From Bacteroidia bacterium (GTDB lineage: Bacteria > Bacteroidota > Bacteroidia > J057), in contig JAUIGE010000038.1 of assembly GCA_030430205.1 (NCBI GenBank), forward strand, positions 1 to 59,642: a stretch of 59,642 nucleotides of DNA. The letters run 5' to 3'. Numbering within the stretch: the first letter of the stretch is position 1; each line of letters starts with the position of its first letter. Below the pieces are notes generated by a model. That model was not told the DNA's origin, searched no databases, and saw nothing but the letters and a program-made list of their open reading frames with translations. Below, piece after piece: positions 1-7,253 of the stretch. A program made the position numbers and the translations under genes.

Positions 1-46
1 CTGAACGCTCGGTATCTGTCAACCGGACTATGTATTTTTTATTCAT
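1..46 (-). CDS. IS630-family transposase, N-terminal 15 codons only
   Basis: An ATG at 46 (minus strand) opens a frame that begins MNKKYIVRLTDTERS and runs off the left edge of the window. This is the typical opening of IS630-family transposases, whose first residues are a short basic strand followed by the start of the N-terminal helix-turn-helix region. IS630 enzymes are DDE transposases that insert at TA dinucleotides. Only 15 residues are visible, so the identification rests on similarity to remembered family openings. Catalytic residues lie outside the window. The start is supported by the AT-rich leader upstream and by an interrupted surface-protein gene directly before it. Confidence 0.6.
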   Translation of the reverse strand, partial: MNKKYIVRLTDTERS

Positions 47-126
47 AATCTTTAGAAATTTAAATTTCAAATTCTCAATTTCAGCCAAATAAGTCAACCC
101 GAATTTTTAGCTTTGACAGACCACTA
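1..126 (-). mobile_element. IS630-like insertion sequence, one end (rest lies left of the window)
   Basis: The block from the left edge to about position 126 holds the transposase start and about 80 bp of non-coding leader. The segment GACAGACCACTA at 115-126 could be the terminal end of the element, with TA at 125-126 as the inserted target dinucleotide expected for IS630. The boundary is inferred from where the neighbouring reading frame stops resembling a surface protein. The opposite end is not visible, so inverted repeats cannot be confirmed. Confidence 0.45.
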
Positions 127-431
127 GGTATTGAATTTTTTAACCAAAGGTATTCCAATCCGCCACTCCCTCCACTTGGGGAAGTAACGTTGATTACTGA
201 TCCGGGATTAAAGGAGCCGCAATCAATTTCGCTACCACCGATCACCCCTCCATCTGTAACATTGTTACAATGCGGAGCTTCCTTTTTGGGCTTTAGCTCC
301 TCAGGGATATCTTCCCCGTATGCTTTGGGGCCAGAAAAGCCCAAAAAGAAAACAAGGGAAGCAGCGAGAATCAGCTTGGTCTGAATAAAATTGACCTGAG
401 CAAAGTGGGTTGAGTAAAGATTCCGGTTCAT
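81..431 (-). pseudogene. 5' stub of a secreted adhesin-type surface protein, cut by the IS
   Basis: The frame from ATG 431 encodes 116 residues. A hydrophobic signal segment (LILAASLVFFLGFSG, about residues 19-33) is followed by a proline/lysine-rich linker and a Cys-containing stretch, GGVIGGSEIDCG to SGGSGGLEYLWLKNS. That stretch matches the recurring module of large Bacteroidota gliding/adhesin proteins, which normally continues for hundreds of residues. Here the frame reads about 12 more codons into the IS-like end and stops at 81. The upstream TTG at 485 would add 18 residues without improving the signal peptide, so ATG 431 is preferred. The rest of the gene should lie beyond the IS outside the window. 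It could instead be a naturally short protein, but the abrupt end in a conserved motif argues against that. Confidence 0.5.
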
Positions 432-737
432 ATAAAATGGTGATTGAAATCGCTGAAAAAAATTATTCGAAAAAATGGAATACAATATTTTGGGTATATA
501 ATGACATAGCAGCCGTGGCCAGTAGGCCAGACTGTTACAAGATGAATCCTCGATTTAAAATTGGAAATACGCCCCTCGATTAACTTTCTCTCTTTCTGTG
601 TCGTGCAAATCGATTTCCCTCTTAACTTTTCAAATGGACTCCTACACAAGTCCATTTATTTTGATGCTGATGTTTTGAAAAAACTTCTTAAAAAATTCAT
701 GTTAGATTTTTAACCCAATACAAACATTTTAAGATTT
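432..737. other. AT-rich intergenic region with a small hairpin
   Basis: No supported gene is seen. The segment must hold the promoter of the surface-protein stub on the minus strand, but no clear TAnnTTTG box was found. A perfect 9-bp hairpin, AAATGGACT at 632-640 and AGTCCATTT at 649-657 with an 8-nt loop, is the only clear structure. It lacks a following T tract on either strand and is not called a terminator. ORFs here look like chance readings of AT-rich DNA. Confidence 0.4.
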
Positions 738-890
738 ATGCATTCACCTATTGATGTTTATTTTTGTGCAAAAATGGTTCAAAAATCGAATAATACTTCT
801 CAAAAAACCTTCTATTCGACTGTTAAAGCATTAGAAAGTCACTTAGGTCATGAAATATTTTCTCAGAAAACTAATTTAAATAAAAAATGA
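738..890 (+). CDS. Possible 50-residue ORF with a LysR-like helix-turn-helix fragment
   Basis: ATG at 738 opens a 50-codon frame ending in TGA at 888-890. The product is basic and polar, with no signal or membrane segment. Its middle and end (TFYSTVKALESHLGHEIFSQ) resemble the recognition helix and following turn of LysR-type regulators, where a pattern like S-x-x-x-LE-x-x-LG-x-x-LF is usual. A full LysR protein is about 300 residues, so this would be a remnant or a chance match. Codons are strongly A/T-biased, unlike neighbouring genes. It sits alone in AT-rich DNA near an IS, which suits a decayed or transferred fragment. Confidence 0.2.
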   Translation: MHSPIDVYFCAKMVQKSNNTSQKTFYSTVKALESHLGHEIFSQKTNLNKK

Positions 891-1190
891 ACGATGTAAG
901 TTTTTTGCCTGATATGTCGAAATATAGGGTTGATAAAGGGTCAAATCCAAGCTTTCCCACCGATGAATTTCAGTTTTGTGGAAAAAATGATCCGAATTTC
1001 AGTAAAAGTTGGTAGGCTCTCCGTAATTATTGGTACTACTATCTGTCGTGAATTTGGTATGTAAGACCTGTGAAAAAGGGTACTATCCTTTTCGAAAGAT
1101 TTTCAGTTGATAAGGTTCGAAATGGAAATTTTTCCCTATTCCTACTTTCAAAAGAGCATGAAAGGCAGGCATTCTTCCAGAAAAAATAAC
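891..1190. other. AT-rich intergenic region, nothing recognised
   Basis: About 300 bp between the tiny ORF and the arsS terminator. Short open frames exist on both strands, but none shows a domain, a signal peptide or codon use like the neighbouring genes. No RNA gene or repeat was recognised. Confidence 0.4.
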
Positions 1191-1191
1191 A

Positions 1192-1218
1192 CAAAAAAAA
1201 GGAGTGCTTTTGCACCCC
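1192..1218 (-). terminator. Rho-independent terminator of arsS
   Basis: Read on the minus strand, GGGGTGC-AAAA-GCACTCC forms a 7-bp stem with one G-U pair, followed by eight Ts (1193-1200). It lies about 40 bp downstream of the arsS stop codon, the right place to end the arsS transcript. Confidence 0.75.
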
Positions 1219-1254
1219 TTCGAACAAAAAAAATATTTATTCTATCGTATCATA

Positions 1255-2307
1255 TCATGCAACTTCTCCTCCGCAACTTGATCCGGCACCCGCTGTACAG
1301 CCATAACAATGCTGGTTGAGAATGATATTCCGGCCATACAGTTTGGGCATATCAAAATCCCGAATATGGCTTGGCGCATCCCCCTCCAAAGGCAGGTTGA
1401 GCATCTGATTAAAATCACAATCGAAGAGGTAACCATCCCATCCGACGGAAAGGGTATTTCTACACATGACATTTTCTGCTGCCACAGGATTAAATGCATT
1501 CACCAATTCCTGCATATAGTCTTCGTATTTTCCCGTATTCACCAGATAATCGAGAAATCTGCTTATGGGTAAATTGGTAATTGCCAGGAGGCTGTTGAAT
1601 TCAATATTGAATTTATCCCTCAATTTTTTCTTGAATTGAGGCTCCAATACCTCCTGCCCTTCGGGCAAAAACGCACCCGATGGGTTGTACACCAGATTCA
1701 GGATCAGCCCTGATCCTTCCATGCCGTAACCCACCTCATTGAGCATGGCCAATGCGCGGATTGAACGTTCGAAAACGCCATCGCCCCGCTGGGCGTCTGT
1801 TCGCCGGGCAGAAAAATAAGGAAGGGAAGACACGACCTCGACCTTGTGTTTTTTGAAAAACTCTGGTAAGTCATGATACTTCTTATTGGCAACAATGATG
1901 GTCAGGTTGCAACGCACAATGATGTGCATCCCCAGAGCTGATAGCTCCTCCACAAACCACCGGAAATCCGGGTTCATCTCCGGCGCTCCACCCGTCAAAT
2001 CCACCGTTTTGATGGTGGTCCCCCTGATAGCATCCAGGCAAAGTTGCATGGTCTCCCTCGTCATGATCTCCTTGCGGTCAGGGCCCGCATCTACATGGCA
2101 GTGCTGGCACACCTGGTTACACATCTTGCCTACATTCACCTGGAATATTTCCAGCTGACGCGAAGTCAAAGGCTCCAGGCCGATCCCGGCCATTTTGGCC
2201 TCAAAAGGCTGTATGCCTACCGCCTCAGCATCGCTCAGTATCCCTAGCTGCCGTTCAATATTGGCCAGCTCATGATCCCGAGCCTTCAAAGATTTAGTCA
2301 ATTTCAT
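1255..2307 (-). CDS. arsS: Arsenosugar biosynthesis radical SAM protein ArsS
   Basis: This 350-residue protein is a radical SAM enzyme of the ArsS type, proposed to transfer the S-adenosylmethionine-derived ribosyl unit onto methylated arsenic in arsenosugar synthesis. The cluster motif CNQVCQHC (CxxxCxxC, residues 63-70) is followed by the glycine-rich SAM segment DLTGGAPEMNP. The C-terminal DUF3641-like part carries further cysteines (CRNTLSVGWDG, FDCDF, CYGCTAGAGSSCGG) that may bind an auxiliary FeS cluster. Some family members are selenoproteins; here the positions are plain Cys. The track-style start at 2313 is TTG, so ATG 2307 is chosen. It lies downstream of the CMD gene across a CT-rich satellite and ends at a terminator. 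The family call is strong; the substrate is inferred from the family, and no arsM is in the window. Confidence 0.88.
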   Translation of the reverse strand: MKLTKSLKARDHELANIERQLGILSDAEAVGIQPFEAKMAGIGLEPLTSRQLEIFQVNVGKMCNQVCQHCHVDAGPDRKEIMTRETMQLCLDAIRGTTIKTVDLTGGAPEMNPDFRWFVEELSALGMHIIVRCNLTIIVANKKYHDLPEFFKKHKVEVVSSLPYFSARRTDAQRGDGVFERSIRALAMLNEVGYGMEGSGLILNLVYNPSGAFLPEGQEVLEPQFKKKLRDKFNIEFNSLLAITNLPISRFLDYLVNTGKYEDYMQELVNAFNPVAAENVMCRNTLSVGWDGYLFDCDFNQMLNLPLEGDAPSHIRDFDMPKLYGRNIILNQHCYGCTAGAGSSCGGEVA

Positions 2308-2326
2308 ATTCAAAAACGTTTCTCAA

Positions 2327-2468
2327 TTCTCTCATCTCTACTCTCTCATCTCTACTCTCTCATCTCTACTCTCTCATCCCTACTCTCTCATCTCTACTCT
2401 CTCATCCCTACTCTCTCATCTCTACTCTCTCTTCTCTACTCTCTCATCTCTACTCTCTCATCTCACCT
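2327..2468. repeat. CT-rich 14-bp satellite, about ten copies
   Basis: Tandem units of CTCTCTCATCTCTA fill the gap between the CMD gene and arsS. Variants include ATCCCTA and one 12-bp unit. On the transcribed minus strand each unit reads as purine-rich TAGAGATGAGAGAG. A plus-strand ORF through the tract is a low-complexity artefact. Related tracts occur at 7201-7253 and 8683-8736. Confidence 0.9.
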
Positions 2469-2485
2469 CTCGCCTCCCGCTTCCC

Positions 2486-2824
2486 CTACATCAACATCTC
2501 ATCCGCCTTATTCATCATCTGCACCCCATGTACGAGACTGGAGCCTCCGCGGATCGCGACAGCGACATGTACGGCCTCCATCAGCTCTTCTTCCTCACAA
2601 CCTTTGGCCAGGGTAGACTTGGTATAGGCATCTATACAATAAGGACATTGGAGGGCATGGGACACAGCCAAAGCGATCAGCGCTTTCTCGCGGGCGGTGA
2701 GTGCCCCTTCTTTGAAGACTTCGCCATAGTAATCAAAAAATTTCTTGCCCAGGGTTTCCTGCCAGTCGGTCACTTTGCCGAATTTTCCGAGGTCAGCGGG
2801 ATTGTAATAGGTTTTTTCAGACAT
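2486..2824 (-). CDS. Arsenosugar biosynthesis-associated CMD/AhpD-like protein
   Basis: This 112-residue protein belongs to the carboxymuconolactone decarboxylase/AhpD-like superfamily, all-helical small proteins that often act as peroxidases with a redox CxxC pair. The motif CPYCIDAY (Cys at about 60 and 63) with a nearby HALQ and a following HVAVAIRGG helix gives the active-site pattern. The length equals that of single-domain members. It is the standard neighbour of ArsS, and here it is the upstream gene of the pair, so a role in arsenosugar synthesis or in protecting the radical enzyme is inferred. ATG at 2824 is the only reasonable start. Reductant and true substrate are unknown. Confidence 0.85.
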   Translation of the reverse strand: MSEKTYYNPADLGKFGKVTDWQETLGKKFFDYYGEVFKEGALTAREKALIALAVSHALQCPYCIDAYTKSTLAKGCEEEELMEAVHVAVAIRGGSSLVHGVQMMNKADEMLM

Positions 2825-2867
2825 ATATCGGTTTTGTTTATAGTGAAAGTTTGAAAAAAAATAAGTA

Positions 2868-2895
2868 GATCAGTTTAATCTGCGTGATCTGCGTC
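2868..2895. repeat. Dispersed intergenic repeat of the ATCTGCGTGATCTGCG type
   Basis: The stretch from GATCAGTTTAATC to TGCGTGATCTGCGTC is internally repetitive and resembles a dispersed intergenic repeat common in Bacteroidota. A diverged copy appears inverted at 59608-59637 (ATTTTCGCTGATTGAACTGA). It lies in the divergent spacer between the CMD gene and gcvP. Confidence 0.45.
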
Positions 2896-3110
2896 AAACT
2901 CTTCCAAAATATGGATTTACTTATTTTTGATCATTTACTTAAATCCATCAGCGAAGAAAATGTTTTTTTCCAAGCTTTCTTTGTCGCATAGAAAACAAAG
3001 GCATCTGATGTGGGTTAAAAGCCTTTTCAAATCCTATTGAATTACCGTAATTTGCCAACTTATTTTAAGCCACCATTTTTTCGCACAAAAACGAAGCATT
3101 GAACAAACTT

Positions 3111-6020
3111 ATGCAAGCTACGACAACTTCGAACCGTTTTGCTCATCCTGACCGTTTTGTAGACCGTCATATTGGGCCGATGCCATCTGAACTCCAAAGT
3201 ATGCTGGAGCAGGTAGGAGTGGATTCTCTGGATCAACTCATCGCACAGACAATTCCTGCTTCTATTCGCCTGAATCAGCCTTTGGACGTTTGTGAAGCAC
3301 AAAGTGAACACATCTACCTACAGGAGCTCAGTAAGCTTGCTGCACAAAATAGTGTGTTTAAAAGCTATATAGGCCTGGGCTATCACGATTGTATCACCCC
3401 ATCGGTGATCTTGCGCAATATTTTTGAAAATCCAGGCTGGTATACCCAATATACGCCTTATCAGGCGGAGATCTCCCAGGGTCGCCTGGAGGCATTGCTC
3501 AATTTCCAAACCGTGATCAGTGACCTGACAGGTCTGGAAGTGGCTAACGCATCCCTGCTCGACGAGCCCACAGCAGCAGCTGAGGCCATGTCCATGACTT
3601 TTGCCCAAAAGCATAAAAAAGACCGTAAATCTGAGGCCAACACCATCCTGCTGTCCTCTTCCTGTCTGCCACAGACCATAGATGTGGTTCAAACACGGGC
3701 CGAGGCCGTTGGCATCGAAGTGAAAGTCATGCCTGCCAGCGAGTTCATCATTGATGATTCCGTGTTCGCCGCATTGGTACAATATCCAGACGAGCGGGGC
3801 AGCATCGTAAACTATGCAGAATTGGCAGCCCAGCTTCACGCACAGGATAGCTTTTTGATCGTAGCGGCTGACCTGATGAGCCTGGCTTTGCTGCAGGCCC
3901 CTTCAGAATTTGGAGCGGATGTAGTCGTAGGCAACAGCCAGCGTTTTGGTGTGCCAATGGGCTTTGGTGGCCCACATGCAGCATATTTTGCTACGACAGA
4001 AGATTTTTTGCGCCTGCTCCCAGGCCGTATCATCGGCCTCTCTATAGATGCCCAGGGCACACCCGCCCTGCGGATGGCGCTGCAAACACGCGAGCAGCAT
4101 ATCCGTCGCGACAAAGCGACTTCCAATATCTGCACAGCGCAAGCGCTGCTTGCGATCATGGCCGGCATGTATGCCGTTTGGCATGGCCCCAAGGGCATCC
4201 GTGGGATCGCTACGCGCATCCATGACCTCAGCCGAGCCCTCAACCAGGGCCTACAGGCCATGGGCGTCACACAATTGAACGAAAACTTTTTCGATACCCT
4301 CTGCCTGCAATTTGCTGATGCAGATCAGGTAAACAGGCTGCGCGAACTCGCAGAGGAAGCACAGGTAAATTTCCGCTATATCGACGCCACCCATGTTGGC
4401 ATTTCGCTGAATGAAACAACTGAGCCTGCTGATGTCCTTGACATACTGGGTCTGGTGGCTTCTGCCAGCGGTCAGATGATGATGGCCGTTGATCTCGCAC
4501 CTTTCCTGGAAGATGCAAAAGAGGCCATTCCTGCAAAAATGAAGAGAAATACCCCTTTTCTGGAGCATCCCGTCTTCAATTCGTATCGCTCCGAGACGGC
4601 CATGATGCGCTACATCAAAAGCCTCGATGACAAAGACCTTTCTCTGAATAATGCCATGATTCCGCTGGGTTCATGTACCATGAAACTCAACGCTGCCACC
4701 CAACTCATGCCGGTAAGCTGGCCGGAGTTCAGCAAAATACATCCTTTTGTCCCTTCCAGTCAGGCTGCTGGTTACCATCAGATGGTGCGGGAATTAGGAG
4801 ACCAGCTCTGTAAGATCACAGGCTTTGACGGGGTGTCTTTTCAGCCAAACTCAGGCGCACAGGGCGAATATGCCGGCCTGATGGTTATCAGGGCTTTTCA
4901 CAAAAGCCAGGGCAACGCCCACAGAAATGTGGCGCTGATTCCTGACTCTGCCCATGGCACCAATCCGGCTTCCGCCGTGATGGCAGGCATGAAGGTGATC
5001 GTCGTCAAAACCGACGAGGCAGGCAATGTCAATATGGAAGACCTCAAGCTGAAAGCTGCTACACATGCAGAAAATCTGGCTTGTGTGATGGTGACCTATC
5101 CTTCCACTTTTGGCGTTTTTGAAGAGTCTATCCGCGAAATCTGTGAAGTGATTCACAGCCATGGCGGACAGGTATATATGGATGGCGCGAACATGAATGC
5201 GCAGGTGGGACTGACCAGTCCGGGCTTTATCGGGGCAGATGTCTGCCACCTGAACCTGCATAAGACTTTTGCCATCCCTCATGGCGGTGGTGGTCCGGGC
5301 ATGGGCCCTATATGTGTAGCAGCCCACCTGACACCTTTCCTTCCCGGCCATGTCATCATGGGCAGAGATAGCGAGCAGGCGATCAGCGCGATCGCAGCTA
5401 CCCAGTTTGGAAGCACATCTATCCTGCTGATTTCTTATGCTTATATCAAAATGCTGGGCAATCATGGTCTGACCCTGGCATCCAAAATGGCGATCCTCAA
5501 TGCCAACTACATGAAAGATAGGCTGAAGAAATACTATACGGTCCTTTATGAAGGAAAAGAAGGCAGATGCGCCCATGAATTTATCCTCGACATGCGCGAG
5601 TTTAAAAACAAATACGGCCTCGAAGTGGACGATATCACCAAGCGTCTGATAGACTATGGCTTTCATGCGCCGACCGTTTCCTGGCCTGTGGCCGGGACGA
5701 TCATGATAGAGCCTACGGAGAGCGAGCCGCTCTCAGAGTTGGATCGCTTTTGCGATGCGATGATCGCGATTCGCGGGGAGATTGAGCAGGTCGCCTCTGG
5801 CGAGCTGGATCCGGAAAACAATATGCTCAAAAATTCGCCTCACACCCTCGCCGAAATCACCGCCGATACATGGGAATATCCCTACAGCCGCTCCGTCGCA
5901 GCCTATCCGGTGACTTCTCTCAAAAGCAATAAATTTTGGGTGGGTGTCAAAAGGGTCAACAATACTTTTGGAGACAGAAATATTGTGTGTACCTGTCCTC
6001 CGATAGAGGAATATGCTTAG
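3111..6020 (+). CDS. gcvP: Glycine dehydrogenase (decarboxylating), P protein
   Basis: This 969-residue cytosolic PLP enzyme is the P protein of the glycine cleavage system: it decarboxylates glycine and passes the aminomethyl group to the lipoyl arm of GcvH. It is the single-chain form with both homologous halves; the length is close to the usual 950-970. The PLP lysine lies in LNLHKTFAIPHGGGGPGMGP (K718), and the N-terminal half opens with FVDRHIGP, the family signature. A TTG at 3099 is in frame, but ATG 3111 gives the normal N-terminus. It stands alone, with no gcvT or gcvH nearby, and is divergent from the CMD gene. No glycine riboswitch fold was recognised upstream. Confidence 0.97.
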   Translation: MQATTTSNRFAHPDRFVDRHIGPMPSELQSMLEQVGVDSLDQLIAQTIPASIRLNQPLDVCEAQSEHIYLQELSKLAAQNSVFKSYIGLGYHDCITPSVILRNIFENPGWYTQYTPYQAEISQGRLEALLNFQTVISDLTGLEVANASLLDEPTAAAEAMSMTFAQKHKKDRKSEANTILLSSSCLPQTIDVVQTRAEAVGIEVKVMPASEFIIDDSVFAALVQYPDERGSIVNYAELAAQLHAQDSFLIVAADLMSLALLQAPSEFGADVVVGNSQRFGVPMGFGGPHAAYFATTEDFLRLLPGRIIGLSIDAQGTPALRMALQTREQHIRRDKATSNICTAQALLAIMAGMYAVWHGPKGIRGIATRIHDLSRALNQGLQAMGVTQLNENFFDTLCLQFADADQVNRLRELAEEAQVNFRYIDATHVGISLNETTEPADVLDILGLVASASGQMMMAVDLAPFLEDAKEAIPAKMKRNTPFLEHPVFNSYRSETAMMRYIKSLDDKDLSLNNAMIPLGSCTMKLNAATQLMPVSWPEFSKIHPFVPSSQAAGYHQMVRELGDQLCKITGFDGVSFQPNSGAQGEYAGLMVIRAFHKSQGNAHRNVALIPDSAHGTNPASAVMAGMKVIVVKTDEAGNVNMEDLKLKAATHAENLACVMVTYPSTFGVFEESIREICEVIHSHGGQVYMDGANMNAQVGLTSPGFIGADVCHLNLHKTFAIPHGGGGPGMGPICVAAHLTPFLPGHVIMGRDSEQAISAIAATQFGSTSILLISYAYIKMLGNHGLTLASKMAILNANYMKDRLKKYYTVLYEGKEGRCAHEFILDMREFKNKYGLEVDDITKRLIDYGFHAPTVSWPVAGTIMIEPTESEPLSELDRFCDAMIAIRGEIEQVASGELDPENNMLKNSPHTLAEITADTWEYPYSRSVAAYPVTSLKSNKFWVGVKRVNNTFGDRNIVCTCPPIEEYA

Positions 6021-6030
6021 ATGAAATCAG

Positions 6031-6064
6031 GGGGTTCAAAAGCTTTTTTGAACCCCTTTCTTTT
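6031..6064 (+). terminator. Rho-independent terminator of gcvP
   Basis: GGGGTTCAAAA and TTTTGAACCCC form a stem of about 11 bp around a short loop, followed by TTTCTTTT. It starts 11 bp after the gcvP stop and touches the 3' end of the convergent TPR gene. Confidence 0.85.
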
Positions 6065-7169
6065 AGGCCCTATTCTCCAAATTCAATTCTTTCAATTTTG
6101 CTTTTGCCAGCGCATCTCCCCTACTCCCCGCAATCCGAAAAGCGCGCATGGCTTCTTTCTTTTCTCCCATTTGAAGCAAAGCAAGCCCTTTTGCATAATA
6201 CAATAAGGGCACCTCTCCATTGATTACAAATGCCTTTTCCAATTGCCGCAGTGCGGTTTCAGGCTCTTTTTTTTCTATAAAATAAAAGGCCAGATTTCGG
6301 TAAACCCAGGCATTGCTGGCATCCAACTCCAGCGAATGATCTATATCCGCTTTTGCTTCTTCCAGCTGATTTAGCAATAGCTTTGCATAGCCTCTGTTGT
6401 TATAGGCAAAAGCAAATTCCGGATCCAGTTCCAGCGAGCTGTTGAGATCGCTGATAGCCAGCTTTGCCTCATTCAGATAGGTATAGCAATAGCCTCTGTT
6501 GTTATAGTAGGCAGCATTTCCAGGAAATTTTCGGATTAAGGTGCCATAAATGATAGAAGCCTTTTTGTAGGCTTTCATTTCCAGGTATGCATAGGCCAGC
6601 ATATCAAACTGATTTTCTGTCAAATCCTGTTTTTGGGCAAGAGACCGAAAATAGGCCGTAGAGGTGCGGTATTTTTTCAGAAAATAATAGGTCTCTGCAA
6701 GCACAGGCCCTAAATCAGGGAAATCAGGATTGCTTTTTTCTACGATCAAAAAATCTTTCAAAGCAGCCTCATAATCCTGTATGTACATATTGGCAAGGCC
6801 TCTGTTGAAGAACAGATCGATATGATCGATCCCTTTTTCTTCAGCCTGCTGAAGGGCCAGAATGACGCTGCTAAATTTTTTTTGCTGAAAAAAAACCTGT
6901 GCTTTCGCTTCATATAAAGCCGCAGGGCTTTCCTCTCCCCAAACATCCTCCAATTCTTCATAGCAGGTGACAGCACCTGCGAGGTCTCCTGTTTTCACTG
7001 CGACATCCGCCCGCAGCCACAAAAAAGAAGGATAGTCAGGGTCGATATCCAATCCCTGTTCCAAAGCCCTGATCGCCAGGTTGTACTGCCCTTTGTCTAT
7101 GAGCGCAGCCGCCTGTTCGGCAATAGGTTCTTTGATATATCGATCCCTCCATTTTGAAAAAAGCCCCAT
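6063..7169 (-). CDS. Tetratricopeptide-repeat protein
   Basis: This 368-residue protein is mostly TPR helices: about eight to nine 34-residue repeats with signatures such as YYNNRGYCYTYLNE and AFAYNNRGYAKLLLNQLEEA. There is no convincing signal peptide; the N-terminus MGLFSKWRDRYIKEP is amphipathic and basic, so it may be cytosolic or membrane-associated. TPR proteins bind partner proteins, and no catalytic motif is seen. The longer frame starts with GTG at 7193; ATG 7169 is preferred. It is the last gene of an apparent run with the M28 peptidase and FkbM genes. Partner and function are unknown. Confidence 0.85.
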   Translation of the reverse strand: MGLFSKWRDRYIKEPIAEQAAALIDKGQYNLAIRALEQGLDIDPDYPSFLWLRADVAVKTGDLAGAVTCYEELEDVWGEESPAALYEAKAQVFFQQKKFSSVILALQQAEEKGIDHIDLFFNRGLANMYIQDYEAALKDFLIVEKSNPDFPDLGPVLAETYYFLKKYRTSTAYFRSLAQKQDLTENQFDMLAYAYLEMKAYKKASIIYGTLIRKFPGNAAYYNNRGYCYTYLNEAKLAISDLNSSLELDPEFAFAYNNRGYAKLLLNQLEEAKADIDHSLELDASNAWVYRNLAFYFIEKKEPETALRQLEKAFVINGEVPLLYYAKGLALLQMGEKKEAMRAFRIAGSRGDALAKAKLKELNLENRA

Positions 7170-7200
7170 AGCTAAACGTTTTTCGTTTTTCACTCCTGGT

Positions 7201-7253
7201 CTCGCCTCCCGCCTCTCTTTTCTCTACTCTCGCTTCTCGCCTCTCCCTCCCCC
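7201..7253. repeat. Degenerate CT-rich tract between TPR and M28 genes
   Basis: A pyrimidine-only-like stretch of CTCGCCTCCC and TCTCTACTCTCG units, related to the 14-bp satellite at 2327 but more degenerate. It fills the spacer between two minus-strand genes and reaches the M28 stop codon. Confidence 0.7.

Noticed and set aside
428-655. 75-codon minus-strand ORF before the surface-protein stub
   Set aside because: Overlaps the stub start and reads intergenic AT-rich DNA; no domain.
1255-2307. Selenocysteine in ArsS
   Set aside because: All cluster and C-terminal positions read as Cys codons and there is no in-frame TGA before the true stop.
2272-2616. Plus-strand ORF of 114 codons through the CT tract
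   Set aside because: It is a Leu/Ser low-complexity reading of the satellite and of the antisense of the CMD gene.
2825-3110. Glycine riboswitch upstream of gcvP
   Set aside because: No paired aptamer-like conserved cores were recognised, and the spacer is AT-rich and partly a dispersed repeat.
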